This document shows positions 35,502 to 44,688 of a stretch of 64,000 nucleotides of DNA, piece by piece (the first letter of the stretch is position 1; every line of letters begins with the position of its first letter). A model generated the notes under the pieces. The model ran no database searches, had not been told where the DNA came from, and saw only the letters and a program-made list of their open reading frames with translations. A program made the position numbers and the translations under genes. Source of the stretch: Bin75 sp965223955 (lineage in GTDB: Bacteria; Nitrospirota; Nitrospiria; Nitrospirales; UBA8639); assembly GCA_965223955.1 (NCBI GenBank), contig OZ245029.1, forward strand, positions 124,001 to 188,000. The letters are read 5' to 3'.

Positions 35502-36935
35502 GTGTCCGTGGAAACCATCGCTCCCATCCTCGTCGGTTCTGAATGGCGTGAAACCCCCACGCGTCAGGCCGTGACCAACCCCTTTACCGAAACCCCGATT
35601 GCAGAGGTCTGCCTCGCCCGACCGGCAGACGTCGAAGACGCCGTGACCCTCAGCCTGAAAGCCTTTTCCAGTCTCGCCCGCACCTCTTCCCATACCCGCG
35701 CCACGGCACTTCAACACGTGGCCGGCAAGCTGAAAGAACACAAGGAAGACTTTGCCCAAACCATCTGCCTGGAAGCGGGCAAACCCATCACCGATGCCCG
35801 GCGCGAAGTGGACCGGGCCATTCAAACCTTTTCGATCGCGTGCGAGGAAGCCAAACGGATACCGGGAGAAGTCATCCCGATGGACGTCAGCCCGGGCATG
35901 GAACGCCACCTGGGCCTTGGGCAACGCGTGCCGATCGGGCCGGTCCTGTGTATTACGCCGTTTAATTTCCCCCTGAATCTGGTCGCGCATAAAGTGGCCC
36001 CGTGCCTCGCCGTCGGCAATCCCATTCTGCTGAAACCTGCTCCGCAAACCCCGCTCACCGCGTTGCGATTGGGGCGGCTCTTTCAAGAACTCGATCTCCC
36101 GGAAGGAACCTTGAGCATCCTGCCGTGCGAAAACGCCCTGGCGGAATCCATGGTCCGCGATCCAAGAATTCAAGCCTTGAGTTTTACGGGCAGCGCCGCC
36201 GTCGGCTGGAGCTTAAAAGACAAAGCGGGGAAAAAACGTGTCCTGCTCGAGTTGGGAGGCAATGCCGCGGTCATCGTTGAACCCGATGCCGACCTTCACC
36301 AGGCCGCCCAACGTTGCGTCACGGGCGGATTTTCGTATTCCGGACAGACCTGTATCTCCGTCCAGCGCATTTATCTCCACGACGAGGTCTATGACACCTT
36401 CCTCGACCGGGTACTCCCTCTCGTCGAATCCCTGCCGGCCGGGAACCCTGCCGACGATTCCACGGTCATCGGTCCTTTGATTGACGAACGCGCGGCCATC
36501 AGGGTGGAGACCTGGATTGAGGAAGCCGTCCGGCAAGGCGCCCGGATCAGGACCGGAGGGACGCGCCACCGGTCTTTGATGCACCCCACGGTCCTGACCG
36601 ACGTCGACCCACGCATGAAAATTTCCTGCGAAGAAGTCTTTGGCCCGGTCATCACCCTCTCCAGGTATCAGCATCTCGACCAGGCCTTCGACATGGTGAA
36701 TGACTCCCCCTATGGGCTCCAGGCCGGTATTTTTACCCGTAACGTCGATTCGATTTTCCGTGCCTACCATGCCCTTGACGTCGGCACGGTGCTGGCCAAT
36801 GAAATCCCGACGTTTCGGGCCGACCACATGCCGTATGGCGGGATGAAAGATTCCGGGTTGGGACGTGAAGGCGTCAAATACGCGATCCAGGAACTCTCGG
36901 ACCAAAAGCTGTTGGTCTTGCACCTGTCTCAATAA
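35502..36935 (+). CDS. NAD(P)-dependent aldehyde dehydrogenase, 477 aa
   Basis: A full-length aldehyde dehydrogenase. The Rossmann region has VLCITPFNFPLNLVAHKVAP and the nucleotide loop ALSFTGSAAVGW. The general base is Glu250 in LLELGGNAA and the nucleophile is Cys284 in SGQTCISVQRIY. A C-terminal NEIPTFRADHMPYGGMKDSG completes the fold. The closest groups by pattern are the lactaldehyde or non-phosphorylating glyceraldehyde-3-phosphate dehydrogenases. The substrate is uncertain, and an aminoaldehyde role beside polyamine genes is also possible. Translation starts at GTG 35502. Confidence 0.9.
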   Translation: MSVETIAPILVGSEWRETPTRQAVTNPFTETPIAEVCLARPADVEDAVTLSLKAFSSLARTSSHTRATALQHVAGKLKEHKEDFAQTICLEAGKPITDARREVDRAIQTFSIACEEAKRIPGEVIPMDVSPGMERHLGLGQRVPIGPVLCITPFNFPLNLVAHKVAPCLAVGNPILLKPAPQTPLTALRLGRLFQELDLPEGTLSILPCENALAESMVRDPRIQALSFTGSAAVGWSLKDKAGKKRVLLELGGNAAVIVEPDADLHQAAQRCVTGGFSYSGQTCISVQRIYLHDEVYDTFLDRVLPLVESLPAGNPADDSTVIGPLIDERAAIRVETWIEEAVRQGARIRTGGTRHRSLMHPTVLTDVDPRMKISCEEVFGPVITLSRYQHLDQAFDMVNDSPYGLQAGIFTRNVDSIFRAYHALDVGTVLANEIPTFRADHMPYGGMKDSGLGREGVKYAIQELSDQKLLVLHLSQ

Positions 36936-37035
36936 CCCGTATCCCTTTTCAGGCGTTGCTCAGGATTGTCTGTGTTCACTCATTCGTTGCCGGTATAAGA
37001 GGCTGATCAGGAAACCAGAAAAGCAGGCCGTCTTG

Positions 37036-37155
37036 TTCCTCCCCTTTGTAAGGGGAGGGTAGGTGGGGTAGAGCCAATCGTCCATGGAGCACGGGGGTTC
37101 GCCGTCCTGGCCACAGCCTCTACCTCCCCTCACCCCTCCTTACAAAGGAGGGGAA
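37036..37155. repeat. Dispersed repeat R4, copy 3
   Basis: Intact 120-base copy with inverted ends TTCCTCCCCTTTGTAAGG and CCTTACAAAGGAGGGGAA. It lies in the 517-base gap between the aldehyde dehydrogenase and arginine decarboxylase genes. The same gap also has a CCCTCTCCC/GGGGAGAGGG hairpin repeat at 37192-37228. No gene was found in the gap. Confidence 0.75.
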
Positions 37156-37452
37156 ACGAAGGGTGCGACCCTACAGTGCCGTGGACAGGCCCCCTCACCC
37201 CAACCCTCTCCCACAGTGGGGAGAGGGAGTCAGAGGATCCGGCATGGAATTGACAAACCCGTCTTGCGGTTTCCGGCAAAGATTTGTCACTATAGCGCTC
37301 GTTTGATCCGTCCACACGTGTGACGAAGAGAGCAGCTAGCCGGAAGACGCCAAAAATCGATGGAGAGGATTTTGACAATCCACACGGTATGGCAACCCTT
37401 GAGTGCCGCTATTGCCCGACGGCACGCCCTGCCTTGAGGACCGGGAGGAGAC

Positions 37453-38040
37453 ATGGTTCCTACTCATATGTTTCTGACCCGAGGGGTCGGCGTCCATCGA
37501 GAAAAACTGGCCTCGTTTGAAGAAGCCTTGCGAAGCGCCGGTGTGGCCTACTGCAATCTGGTCAGCGTGTCGTCCATCCTGCCGCCCAATTGCAAAATTA
37601 TCCCACGGAAGCGCGGTGAAAACCTGTTGAATCCCGGTGAGATCACCTACTGCGTCATGGCCAGGAGTGAAACCAACGAACGCAACCGGTTGATCTCCGC
37701 ATCGATTGGCGTGGCGATCCCCCAAGGCCGGCATAAAACCTATGGCTATCTTTCCGAACATCACGCGTATGGGGAAACCGACGAAGAAGCCGGCGACTAC
37801 ACGGAAGACCTTGCGGCCCAAATGCTGGCCACGACGTTAGGGATCGACTTTGATCCGGACGTGGCATGGACGGAACGGGAACAGGTCTTTAAGATGGGGG
37901 GGGAGATCGTTCGGACGCAGAACATCACCCAGTCGGCTATCGGGAAACCCGGGGTGTGGAGCACCGTGGTGGCCCTCGCGGTGTTCATCCCGCTTGAGAA
38001 CATTCCCCACGCCACGAAGAAGCGACGACCCCGCAAGTAG
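37453..38040 (+). CDS. pdaD: Pyruvoyl-dependent arginine decarboxylase, 195 aa
   Basis: Makes agmatine from arginine. The proenzyme cleaves itself between two serines to create a pyruvoyl group. The cleavage site is Ser40-Ser41 in NLVSVSSILPPNC. The family strand RGVGVHREKLASFEEAL, the GEITYCVMARSETNE region and the C-terminal WSTVVALAVF are all present. GGGAGGAGAC precedes the ATG. Agmatine is the entry to putrescine and spermidine, so with the deoxyhypusine-synthase homologue this suggests a polyamine locus. Confidence 0.93.
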   Translation: MVPTHMFLTRGVGVHREKLASFEEALRSAGVAYCNLVSVSSILPPNCKIIPRKRGENLLNPGEITYCVMARSETNERNRLISASIGVAIPQGRHKTYGYLSEHHAYGETDEEAGDYTEDLAAQMLATTLGIDFDPDVAWTEREQVFKMGGEIVRTQNITQSAIGKPGVWSTVVALAVFIPLENIPHATKKRRPRK

Positions 38041-38096
38041 CCGCACGTAAAAAACCGCTCCTGCGACGTTCCTGATTCAATCGGACCGCCACGTTC

Positions 38097-38870
38097 CTAC
38101 ACGGAAAATTCCGCCCAGAGCACGGTATGGTCCGACGGAGTTTTTCCTTTCCTGGGCCTGATATCAACCTCGACGGCCGTGCAACGCCTAGCCAATGATC
38201 CGGTTGCGAGGATGTGGTCCACGCGCCAGCCCCGATTGGCTTTGAGGGCATCGGGTTGCCGGTAATCCCAAAACGTAAACTGTTGCCGGTCCGGGTAGAG
38301 ACGCCGGAACAGATCTTCGAACCCCCACTCGACAACGTGCCGGTAGGCGCTCCGGGCCTCATAATGAAAACAGACGTGGGTGAAGTGTTTTTCCGGGTGG
38401 TGCACGTCAACCGGTTCCGGGGCCACGTTCATGTCCCCGCACCAGATCGCGGGCTTATCGGGAGACAGGTGCCGGATAAAATACCGGCGTAGCCGTTTGA
38501 ACCAATCCAATTTGTAGCGATACTTGGGATGGTCGATCCTGAAGCCCTGCGGGATATACGTGTTGACGATGGAAATGCCGTCGACCACGGCATGAAGCAG
38601 ACGCGGCCCGTCCCCGTCTTGGCCTTTGCTCAACCCATACGAAACCCACTCAGGCTCGCGCCGGGTGAAGAGGGCCACCCCGTTGTACCCTTTCATCCCG
38701 CAAAACCGCACGTGATAACCGGTGGCGGCAAAGGCTTGTGCAGGGAACTCCGAATCCTGCACCTTCGTTTCCTGGAGACACAGCACGTCCGGGGCATGGG
38801 TTTTCAACCACCGTTTCACCACGGGTAACCGCTTCCGGAGCGAATTCACGTTAAACGTCGCCACTTTCAT
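38097..38870 (-). CDS. xth: Exodeoxyribonuclease III / AP endonuclease, 257 aa
   Basis: A DNase I-like AP endonuclease that cuts at abasic sites in base-excision repair. Conserved blocks: KVATFNVNSLRKRLP at the start, DVLCLQETKVQD with the metal-binding Glu, GYNGVALFTR, IWCGDMNVAPEPVDVHHP, NRGWRVDHILAT, and the terminal SDHTVLWAEF with the catalytic His. Normal length. It is convergent with the arginine decarboxylase gene and divergent from the following hypothetical gene. Confidence 0.95.
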   Translation of the reverse strand: MKVATFNVNSLRKRLPVVKRWLKTHAPDVLCLQETKVQDSEFPAQAFAATGYHVRFCGMKGYNGVALFTRREPEWVSYGLSKGQDGDGPRLLHAVVDGISIVNTYIPQGFRIDHPKYRYKLDWFKRLRRYFIRHLSPDKPAIWCGDMNVAPEPVDVHHPEKHFTHVCFHYEARSAYRHVVEWGFEDLFRRLYPDRQQFTFWDYRQPDALKANRGWRVDHILATGSLARRCTAVEVDIRPRKGKTPSDHTVLWAEFSV

Positions 38871-38948
38871 AAGCCGACTCCCGCGCTTGCAGCCGTTTTG
38901 CTGACCATGCCAGTATGCCCGTGTTTCCTCCTCGCCCCATTGTGACTC

Positions 38949-39557
38949 ATGAATTTCACCTCCAAAGAAATTTCCCTGCTTTCCGATACCGAGTTTTTTT
39001 CAGGCAAGGCCCACGTCTCCCCCAAAATCCGTGACCTGCTGAAGCAGATCCATGAATCCTTTGAACGTGAACTCAAGGCCCATCACCTGCTGGTTCCGGA
39101 CGCCTTCGACCCGGACGCCAGCCAATTCGTCAAGGGCGAACACCTGGAAGATTTCCCGTATCAATACCTGGATTACCCCAGGTTTTTTACCAAAAACGTC
39201 AAATTTTCCTTTCGTTCACTCGTCTGGTGGGGGCACCACATGGTCTTTGCCCTGATTCTGGAAGGCGGTCATCTCCGGCGTTATAAGGAAAACCTCATCA
39301 ACCGCTTTTCTTCCGTCGCGGACCGCGATATCCGCCTCTGTCTCAGCCATTCATTGTGGGAGTGGAAACAGGGCTCCGGCTACACGCTGGACCTGACCCA
39401 GGGGCGTGCTTCCGAAGTGGCGGCCGTGTTAGCCCACCGGCCTTTTTTCAAGCTGGCGCGATTTGTTCCGTTCAGCGACCCTGCCGTCCTGAGCGGTGAG
39501 GCGCATCTCCTGGCCCACGAGGCCCTGCGCGCCGTGTTGCCGGTGATGACCGAATAG
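38949..39557 (+). CDS. Hypothetical protein, 202 aa
   Basis: No family recognised. The protein is soluble, moderately helical and lacks a signal peptide. Distinctive segments are DFPYQYLDYPRFFTKNVKFS, FRSLVWWGHHMVFALILEGG and LCLSHSLWEWKQGSGYTLD. The WWGHH block and codon usage like that of the neighbouring core genes argue for a real, vertically inherited gene. It is divergent from xth and convergent with the DUF2726 gene. Confidence 0.75.
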   Translation: MNFTSKEISLLSDTEFFSGKAHVSPKIRDLLKQIHESFERELKAHHLLVPDAFDPDASQFVKGEHLEDFPYQYLDYPRFFTKNVKFSFRSLVWWGHHMVFALILEGGHLRRYKENLINRFSSVADRDIRLCLSHSLWEWKQGSGYTLDLTQGRASEVAAVLAHRPFFKLARFVPFSDPAVLSGEAHLLAHEALRAVLPVMTE

Positions 39558-39576
39558 ACGTAGGGACCTTTCCGCT

Positions 39577-40167
39577 TCACGTGTCTTCTTCGAGCCCCAA
39601 CAGATTCGTCAATCGTTCCACGCTATACCGGACTTCCTGATCGAGCCGGATCACTTCGATCCCGGCCTTATGAAACAAGGCCTCCACCAATCGTTCCTGC
39701 GAGCGCGAAGCCATGGCCTCGTGTTCCGGCTTTCTGACAAAAATGGCTTTGACGGGCAATTTGGTCCCCGGATGGACCGCGACAAAATCAACCGTCACGT
39801 TTCGAAGGGTCTGCGCCAACACACGTTTGGAAGCATCGTCATCGACGCGCAGGTGCACAAGGCTCTTTAAGGGAATTTTCGACAGCAATAAAAAGTGGTC
39901 GCGAACAGCCAGGAGCAGGAGGTTGAATATCCAGACCTCCGAGCCGTTCATGAGTGGTTGGGCCTTCACCGCGACCCGCTCTTCAATCCCGTCGATCCGC
40001 ACGTCGCGAGCAGGCACGCCTTTGGGTCGCCGTGGTCGCAGCAACACGACGATCACGAGCCCTGCCACGATAATCAGCCCCACCACGAGGATCTGGGAGA
40101 GCGGGGGGTGAGAGGCTAGGGGAAGCCATTCCAGCAGTCTCTCAAGAAGTCCATCGAAAAAATCCAT
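39577..40167 (-). CDS. Membrane-anchored DUF2726 protein, 196 aa
   Basis: One N-terminal transmembrane helix (about residues 24-42, ILVVGLIIVAGLVIVVLL) followed by a basic stop-transfer segment and a cytoplasmic DUF2726 domain. The domain has AQPLMNGSEVWIFNLLLLAV, then VTVDFVAVHP, LPVKAIFVRKP, and RLVEALFHKAGIEVIRL. DUF2726 has a restriction-endonuclease-like fold in some relatives. Here the usual acidic pattern (DFV...AIE) is only partly kept, so nuclease activity is doubtful. It ends 16 bases downstream of anmK. Confidence 0.72.
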   Translation of the reverse strand: MDFFDGLLERLLEWLPLASHPPLSQILVVGLIIVAGLVIVVLLRPRRPKGVPARDVRIDGIEERVAVKAQPLMNGSEVWIFNLLLLAVRDHFLLLSKIPLKSLVHLRVDDDASKRVLAQTLRNVTVDFVAVHPGTKLPVKAIFVRKPEHEAMASRSQERLVEALFHKAGIEVIRLDQEVRYSVERLTNLLGLEEDT

Positions 40168-40183
40168 GATCTCTCCGAACGCG

Positions 40184-41353
40184 CTATTTGGTGAGTACGA
40201 ATGGCTTGCGCCCCGGGGTCACCGTGCCCAGCACGACCGGCGACGTGGCGCCGGTGACCCAAGGCAGGTTGGCCGGTACGCCCCTGATGGTCTCATAGGC
40301 CAGCACCGCAAAGGCCATGGCTTCCAACGCCTTGCTATTGACACCGGCCTGGTCCATGGACATGACGCGACCCGGCCCGAATTCCCGTTTCAGGGCTCCC
40401 AGGAGCGCTCGATTCCGCACGCCGCCGCCCCCGGCAATCACCTCGTCAGCCGCCTGGGTGACCCATTGCCCGGACTGGCGAATCGTTCGCGCGATACTTG
40501 CGCAACTCGACGCCAGCGTATCTTCCAACGACAGGTTGTGTCGCGTGGCGACCTGCCAAACGCGCCGGATGTAGCGTTCACCGAATTCTTCACGCCCCGT
40601 GGATTTCGGGGGCCGCCGGGTAAAGAACGCATGCTTCAGGAGTTCTTTGACGAGCACGTCCTGCTCGCGCCCGCGAGAGGCCAGGGCCCCGTTCCGATCG
40701 ATCGATTGTTGTCCGTGCGTGGCATGCGCCATCAACCCATCCAACAGCAGGTTGCAGGGGCCCACGTCAAACGCGACCACGTTCTGCACATCGCCGCCAC
40801 GCGGCAACCAGGTCACGTTGGCAATCCCGCCGAGATTGACGATCAGCCGCGACGTGTTCCGGGACTGAAACATATGATGATGGACGTACGGCGTCAACGG
40901 CGCCCCTTCTCCGCCTGCCGCCAGATCCCGGGCACGAAAATCGGCGACCGTCATGATACCCGTGCGCTCGGCGATGACCGACGGGTCGCCGATCTGCAGC
41001 GAGGACCGGATCGATCCGACCCCGGGCATCGACACCTTCCCGGGGCTGTGCCACACGGTTTGTCCATGCGAGCCGATGACGGCGACGTCCTTGGCCGACA
41101 GCTTCGCCTGCCTGATGGTCTGGTTGGCCACGCGGGCGAACATCTCCCCCACGGCCACGTGAAGCCGGCACACGGCTTCCACCGTGCCGGTGTGGAGCAG
41201 CGAGAGGATTTGCTCGCGCAACGCCGGCGGGTACGGCCGGGTGCGGTGGGCGAGCAGCCTGATGCGTAAGGTAAAGCGGCCGGGTCTGACGTCGACGATG
41301 GCACAATCCACGCCATCCATGGAGGTCCCCGACATTAACCCAAGGCATTTCAT
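40184..41353 (-). CDS. anmK: Anhydro-N-acetylmuramic acid kinase, 389 aa
   Basis: Recycles peptidoglycan by converting anhydroMurNAc to MurNAc 6-phosphate. It acts on products of lytic transglycosylases such as the Slt encoded at 8580-10835. The N-terminal phosphate-binding loop GLMSGTSMDGVDCAIVDV, then IGSHGQTVWHSPG, NLGGIANVTWLP, FDVGPCNLLLDG and VIAGGGGVRNRAL are diagnostic. Normal length. IS copy 3 ends 118 bases upstream, within the likely promoter region. Confidence 0.94.
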   Translation of the reverse strand: MKCLGLMSGTSMDGVDCAIVDVRPGRFTLRIRLLAHRTRPYPPALREQILSLLHTGTVEAVCRLHVAVGEMFARVANQTIRQAKLSAKDVAVIGSHGQTVWHSPGKVSMPGVGSIRSSLQIGDPSVIAERTGIMTVADFRARDLAAGGEGAPLTPYVHHHMFQSRNTSRLIVNLGGIANVTWLPRGGDVQNVVAFDVGPCNLLLDGLMAHATHGQQSIDRNGALASRGREQDVLVKELLKHAFFTRRPPKSTGREEFGERYIRRVWQVATRHNLSLEDTLASSCASIARTIRQSGQWVTQAADEVIAGGGGVRNRALLGALKREFGPGRVMSMDQAGVNSKALEAMAFAVLAYETIRGVPANLPWVTGATSPVVLGTVTPGRKPFVLTK

Positions 41354-41437
41354 GAATGGCGTTTTTTAACCGACTGACCGAATTTTCCTTGAAGAGCCCG
41401 TGGTACAGGTTGAGGCACACACCGTCTGCGCAGCAAA

Positions 41438-42508
41438 TCATACCGCAGTTGGGGGGTGAATGGTAGCAATTGTATGGGTCCACCACATTTGGCACTCGGG
41501 TTGATGGTGAAGGAGGAATTGTACCGGAGATTGGCGGCCAAGGCTATGGTGGGGTAAGACGGTGTTATACGCGATCAACCAGTCGGCCAATTGTTGGTTG
41601 AACAGGGCCACGTCGTCGAACAGCAAGTCCTCATGATAGTCCACGAACTGTTCCTGAATGGTCCGGTTGAACCGTTCTACATGGGCATTCATTTTCGGGG
41701 AACGGGGATAGGTCCACCAGTGCGTGATGCCGCGCGCCTCCAACCGCTGCTGGAAGTGGCCCAGGAATTCCGAGCCGTTGTCGGAGAGCACGACCCGCGG
41801 GGGGCGTGGCAGCACCTGGCACAAGGCCTCCAGCGCGCGGGTCGCCTGGCGGCTGGACGCGGGGGGCGTGGCCACGGCGACCGCGAAGCGCGAGTGGGGA
41901 TCGAGAAAGGGGAACAAGTAGCGGCGGAGGCCCGCCTGGAGCCGGACGACGGTATCACAGGCGAACACCTCGAGGGGCGGGGCGGAGTGGCCGCGGGGTT
42001 TCCGCGCTTTGCGCGGCCGCACGACGGGTTTAGGCTGGCCCCGCGCCGTCAAGCGGACGGGGGCGTGCCGCATCTTGTCGGGCGCACGGGCGATCAGGCG
42101 CCCAATGGTGGAGACACTGGGCAGGGCGAGGCCGTGGGCCTCACACCACGGGGCCAGCAGGACGTGGAGTTTGGCCTTCCCGAGGTTAGGGAAGGTGGTG
42201 CGCAGACGCCGGATCTCCTGGTTCAGTGCGGGCGGGCTGTGGGGCTGGCGCCGTCGGTGGGGGGCACGGGAGCGGGCGGCCAAGGCGGCGGGCTGACCGC
42301 CGGCCTGGGTTAACGTGTGTTTCCAGCGCGCGAGCGTCCGGCGGCTGACCGCATAGGCATCCTGGGTCGCCGCCGGGCCATGGGTGGCCCAGAACGTCAG
42401 AATCTTGAGTCGGTGGTGAGCTTCGTTGGGTATCATGTCCCAACGATAGCCCAGATTGGCTACTCGATAGAACCCCCGGATCCGGTAGCCGAGATGGTGG
42501 ATGTGCAT
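41438..42508 (-). CDS. IS481-like transposase, copy 3, 356 aa with host-encoded tail
   Basis: Protein identical to the other copies up to the last element codon. Flanking DNA then adds ten residues (IATIHPPTAV) before TGA at 41438. The start at 42508 is preceded by AGGAGGAG. The DDE residues in FACDTVVRL, LSDNGSEF and NAHVERFNR are intact, so it is probably functional. Confidence 0.92.
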   Translation of the reverse strand: MHIHHLGYRIRGFYRVANLGYRWDMIPNEAHHRLKILTFWATHGPAATQDAYAVSRRTLARWKHTLTQAGGQPAALAARSRAPHRRRQPHSPPALNQEIRRLRTTFPNLGKAKLHVLLAPWCEAHGLALPSVSTIGRLIARAPDKMRHAPVRLTARGQPKPVVRPRKARKPRGHSAPPLEVFACDTVVRLQAGLRRYLFPFLDPHSRFAVAVATPPASSRQATRALEALCQVLPRPPRVVLSDNGSEFLGHFQQRLEARGITHWWTYPRSPKMNAHVERFNRTIQEQFVDYHEDLLFDDVALFNQQLADWLIAYNTVLPHHSLGRQSPVQFLLHHQPECQMWWTHTIATIHPPTAV

Positions 42509-42557
42509 GGTGACTCCTCCTGGGTCAAGGAGTGCCATATGTTTCTGAACCTATACA
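41471..42557 (-). mobile_element. IS481-like insertion sequence, copy 3 (1,087 bp)
   Basis: Same length and ends as copies 1 and 2 (TGTATGGGTCCA on the left, the complement of TGTATAGGTTCA on the right), with a perfect 5-bp target duplication GCAAT (41466-41470 and 42558-42562). It sits between anmK and a zone of dispersed repeats. Confidence 0.95.
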
Positions 42558-42617
42558 GCAATACCGGAGCAATGGCCGTTTATGAACCCGTAAACGGGCA
42601 TTTATGGGCTTATATTC

Positions 42618-42842
42618 GCGGGGTTGCGGCCCCGCACGACGCGGTCCTTTTGTTTCGGCAAAAGGACCCAAAACCATGGGCGCCCGGGCGTGGCCCTTTG
42701 GGTGCCTTTGCCCCGGTCCCGATGGTTTGGGCTGCGGAACTCGCTGCGCTCAGACAGTCCTCGCCCCCAACTAGGCTTCGGGACTGGGGCGCAGCCTCGC
42801 CTGGAGGCGCCTTGAGGTGGCGCTATGGGATCGCGGGGGGAT
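42618..42842. repeat. Dispersed repeat R1, copy 1
   Basis: GC-rich intergenic repeat with the blocks GCGGGGTTGCGGCCCCGCAC, GGTCCTTTTGTTTCGGCAAA, CCATGGGCGCCCGGGCGTGG, and GGACTGGGGCGCAGCCTCGC. Related copies are at 46328, 47285, 50150, 54184, 54562 and 63391. The remaining gap to 43089 shows no gene. Confidence 0.8.
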
Positions 42843-43088
42843 AACTACAAAAGACAAGGACGGGATTCCTCGCGGTGCTCGGAATGACTGCGGGGCGGCC
42901 CCTTATGAATGGGTGTTTATTGGGTGTTTACTGGGCGTTGACGGGGTGATTTCGCGCGAGCTGGCTCGGTTTTACGACCGGGGGAGACGTGTGCGGACTT
43001 TTTGTACGGGGGGAGTATATGAAAGGAAATTATATACTTACATTGACCTATTTTACTGAAAAACGAAGTCCTGTTGGCTAGTCAGTTC

Positions 43089-44660
43089 TTAGAAACATGC
43101 TCGTTGAGGTTTATTTTTTTCTTGTATCCTCGGTATAAAGTAGGCACGTGAATCTCTGTCAGATTGGTTATGGATGTGTATAAGAGCCCCCTTTTTTACC
43201 ATCTTGGTTAATAGCTTCTTGGCTGTATGCCAAGTGCGTCCAGTGGCTCTTTGCGCAGCGGAGACGTTGATTTCTTCATTTCTTACTGCAATTTCCGCTA
43301 TTTTTTGTTCATCATCATCAAAAGTTCTCCATAACTCTTCGCCAAATGCGTCAATAACTTCTGTGGCTCCAGCACGCCGTCTATACGCGCTGTCATTTCT
43401 CAGCACCACTCGCACCAACAATCCATGCACCGCCTCCTGTATAAATTCTGGCTTAGGAAGCCCGTACTCTTGCATGCTCGCCGCCATTCTGCGAGTGCCT
43501 TCGCGCGCCATTTTTACGTAGTCCAAGAGATACATGCTGTCCATGAGGAACGGATTCCTGCTGGCACGAACGTCGTAAATGTTACTTGGAGATACAGGCG
43601 GGCAAAAACCACCAGGACTTTCAATTACCATTCGATCTTTGAATAGTTTGATTGAAATGTCAGCCCCGGAAAAAATGTAAGAGCGATGAGCAACTGCATT
43701 TACCAGGGCCTCAAACCAAGCCGCTTTAGGATATTCTTTTGTTGTGATGAATTTCCCATCTTCACCAAACCACGTGAAGTCGTAAATTAAATTGTCCAGC
43801 ATTGAGGCTGTGCGTTCAATAAGTTGAACTGCATTGCCCTCTATAAAGCGATCAACGACCGGATTGTAAGACTGGCCTTCGCCCTCGATCATTCCCTCAA
43901 ATCTTTGCAGCCTTATTCTACACCCAGGTATCAAAGAGCGCGGATCTTTTGCTGCCAATATTGCAAGTGCCTTATTGGGATAAAAGTTACCTTTGTTGAT
44001 CTGCCCAAGGTGTTTTATCTCAAGAATTTCCGCCTGTGATCGGTCTGAAATATCTTCACGATCTAAAAAACGTTCGCAAAGGTCAGAAATTATTCCAGCA
44101 TCAAAATCATCGGGCCACTTGAGCCCACAAGTTTCGAGTTCAAACGCTATTTCATTCCTTGACTGGCGGTACTCGCGCTTTTCCTCATCGGACATCTTAT
44201 GGATACTGTCACCATACCGAATAAAGGCTTCTTTTTTATTTGTCTCAGTTAGTCTGTTGCTGCATGGAACATAGATGGCAAGAAAAAAATCTGAAGAGCC
44301 ACCGATTTTCAGTTCTACGCGGCGGTGTTCCGGTCTTGCGTCGGGGCAAAACGTTAAGTGCAATTTCTCTATCTTATTCAACTGATCCACCGATAACGAT
44401 TTACATCCTTCCGGTACACCATTATCACTTATACCGATCAAGATCACCCCTCCTTCTGGTGAGGTGTTTGAAAACATAGAGTAGTATTTTGCTAAATCGG
44501 CGAGGTGGGTACCAGAGGATTTGAATTCAACGCGTCTATCTTCTGAATATCTGGACAACTCATGTTGGCTTATACGCGCCCACATGTCGCGTGGCGACAT
44601 GACCTCTAAGAGTGGGTCACTATCATCCATAGCATATAAACTTAATTGCCTATACACCAT
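43089..44660 (-). CDS. Schlafen/AlbA_2-domain protein with HATPase_c_4-like region, 523 aa
   Basis: The N-terminal Schlafen AlbA_2 fold (about residues 30-160) shows EDRRVEFKSSGTHLADLAKY, SPEGGVILIGISDNGVPEG and the KKEAFIRYGDSIHKM block. The middle has AAWFEALVNAVAHRSYIFSG and MVIESPGGFCPPVSP, typical of the ATPase-like region in RecG-related transcription regulators. A C-terminal winged helix follows (EEINVSAAQRATGRTWHTAK). Such proteins are regulators or defence proteins. Less GC-rich than the core genes, so likely transferred. Confidence 0.8.
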   Translation of the reverse strand: MVYRQLSLYAMDDSDPLLEVMSPRDMWARISQHELSRYSEDRRVEFKSSGTHLADLAKYYSMFSNTSPEGGVILIGISDNGVPEGCKSLSVDQLNKIEKLHLTFCPDARPEHRRVELKIGGSSDFFLAIYVPCSNRLTETNKKEAFIRYGDSIHKMSDEEKREYRQSRNEIAFELETCGLKWPDDFDAGIISDLCERFLDREDISDRSQAEILEIKHLGQINKGNFYPNKALAILAAKDPRSLIPGCRIRLQRFEGMIEGEGQSYNPVVDRFIEGNAVQLIERTASMLDNLIYDFTWFGEDGKFITTKEYPKAAWFEALVNAVAHRSYIFSGADISIKLFKDRMVIESPGGFCPPVSPSNIYDVRASRNPFLMDSMYLLDYVKMAREGTRRMAASMQEYGLPKPEFIQEAVHGLLVRVVLRNDSAYRRRAGATEVIDAFGEELWRTFDDDEQKIAEIAVRNEEINVSAAQRATGRTWHTAKKLLTKMVKKGALIHIHNQSDRDSRAYFIPRIQEKNKPQRACF

Positions 44661-44667
44661 ATATGGC

Positions 44668-44688
44668 GTATCGAATCCGACTCGATAC
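44668..44688. promoter_or_regulatory. Perfect inverted repeat upstream of the Schlafen-like gene
   Basis: GTATCGA-N7-TCGATAC lies eight bases before the start codon at 44660 and next to a TATATATA tract. The size and position suit an autoregulatory operator; no binding protein can be assigned. The rest of 44661-44995 shows no convincing gene. Confidence 0.4.
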
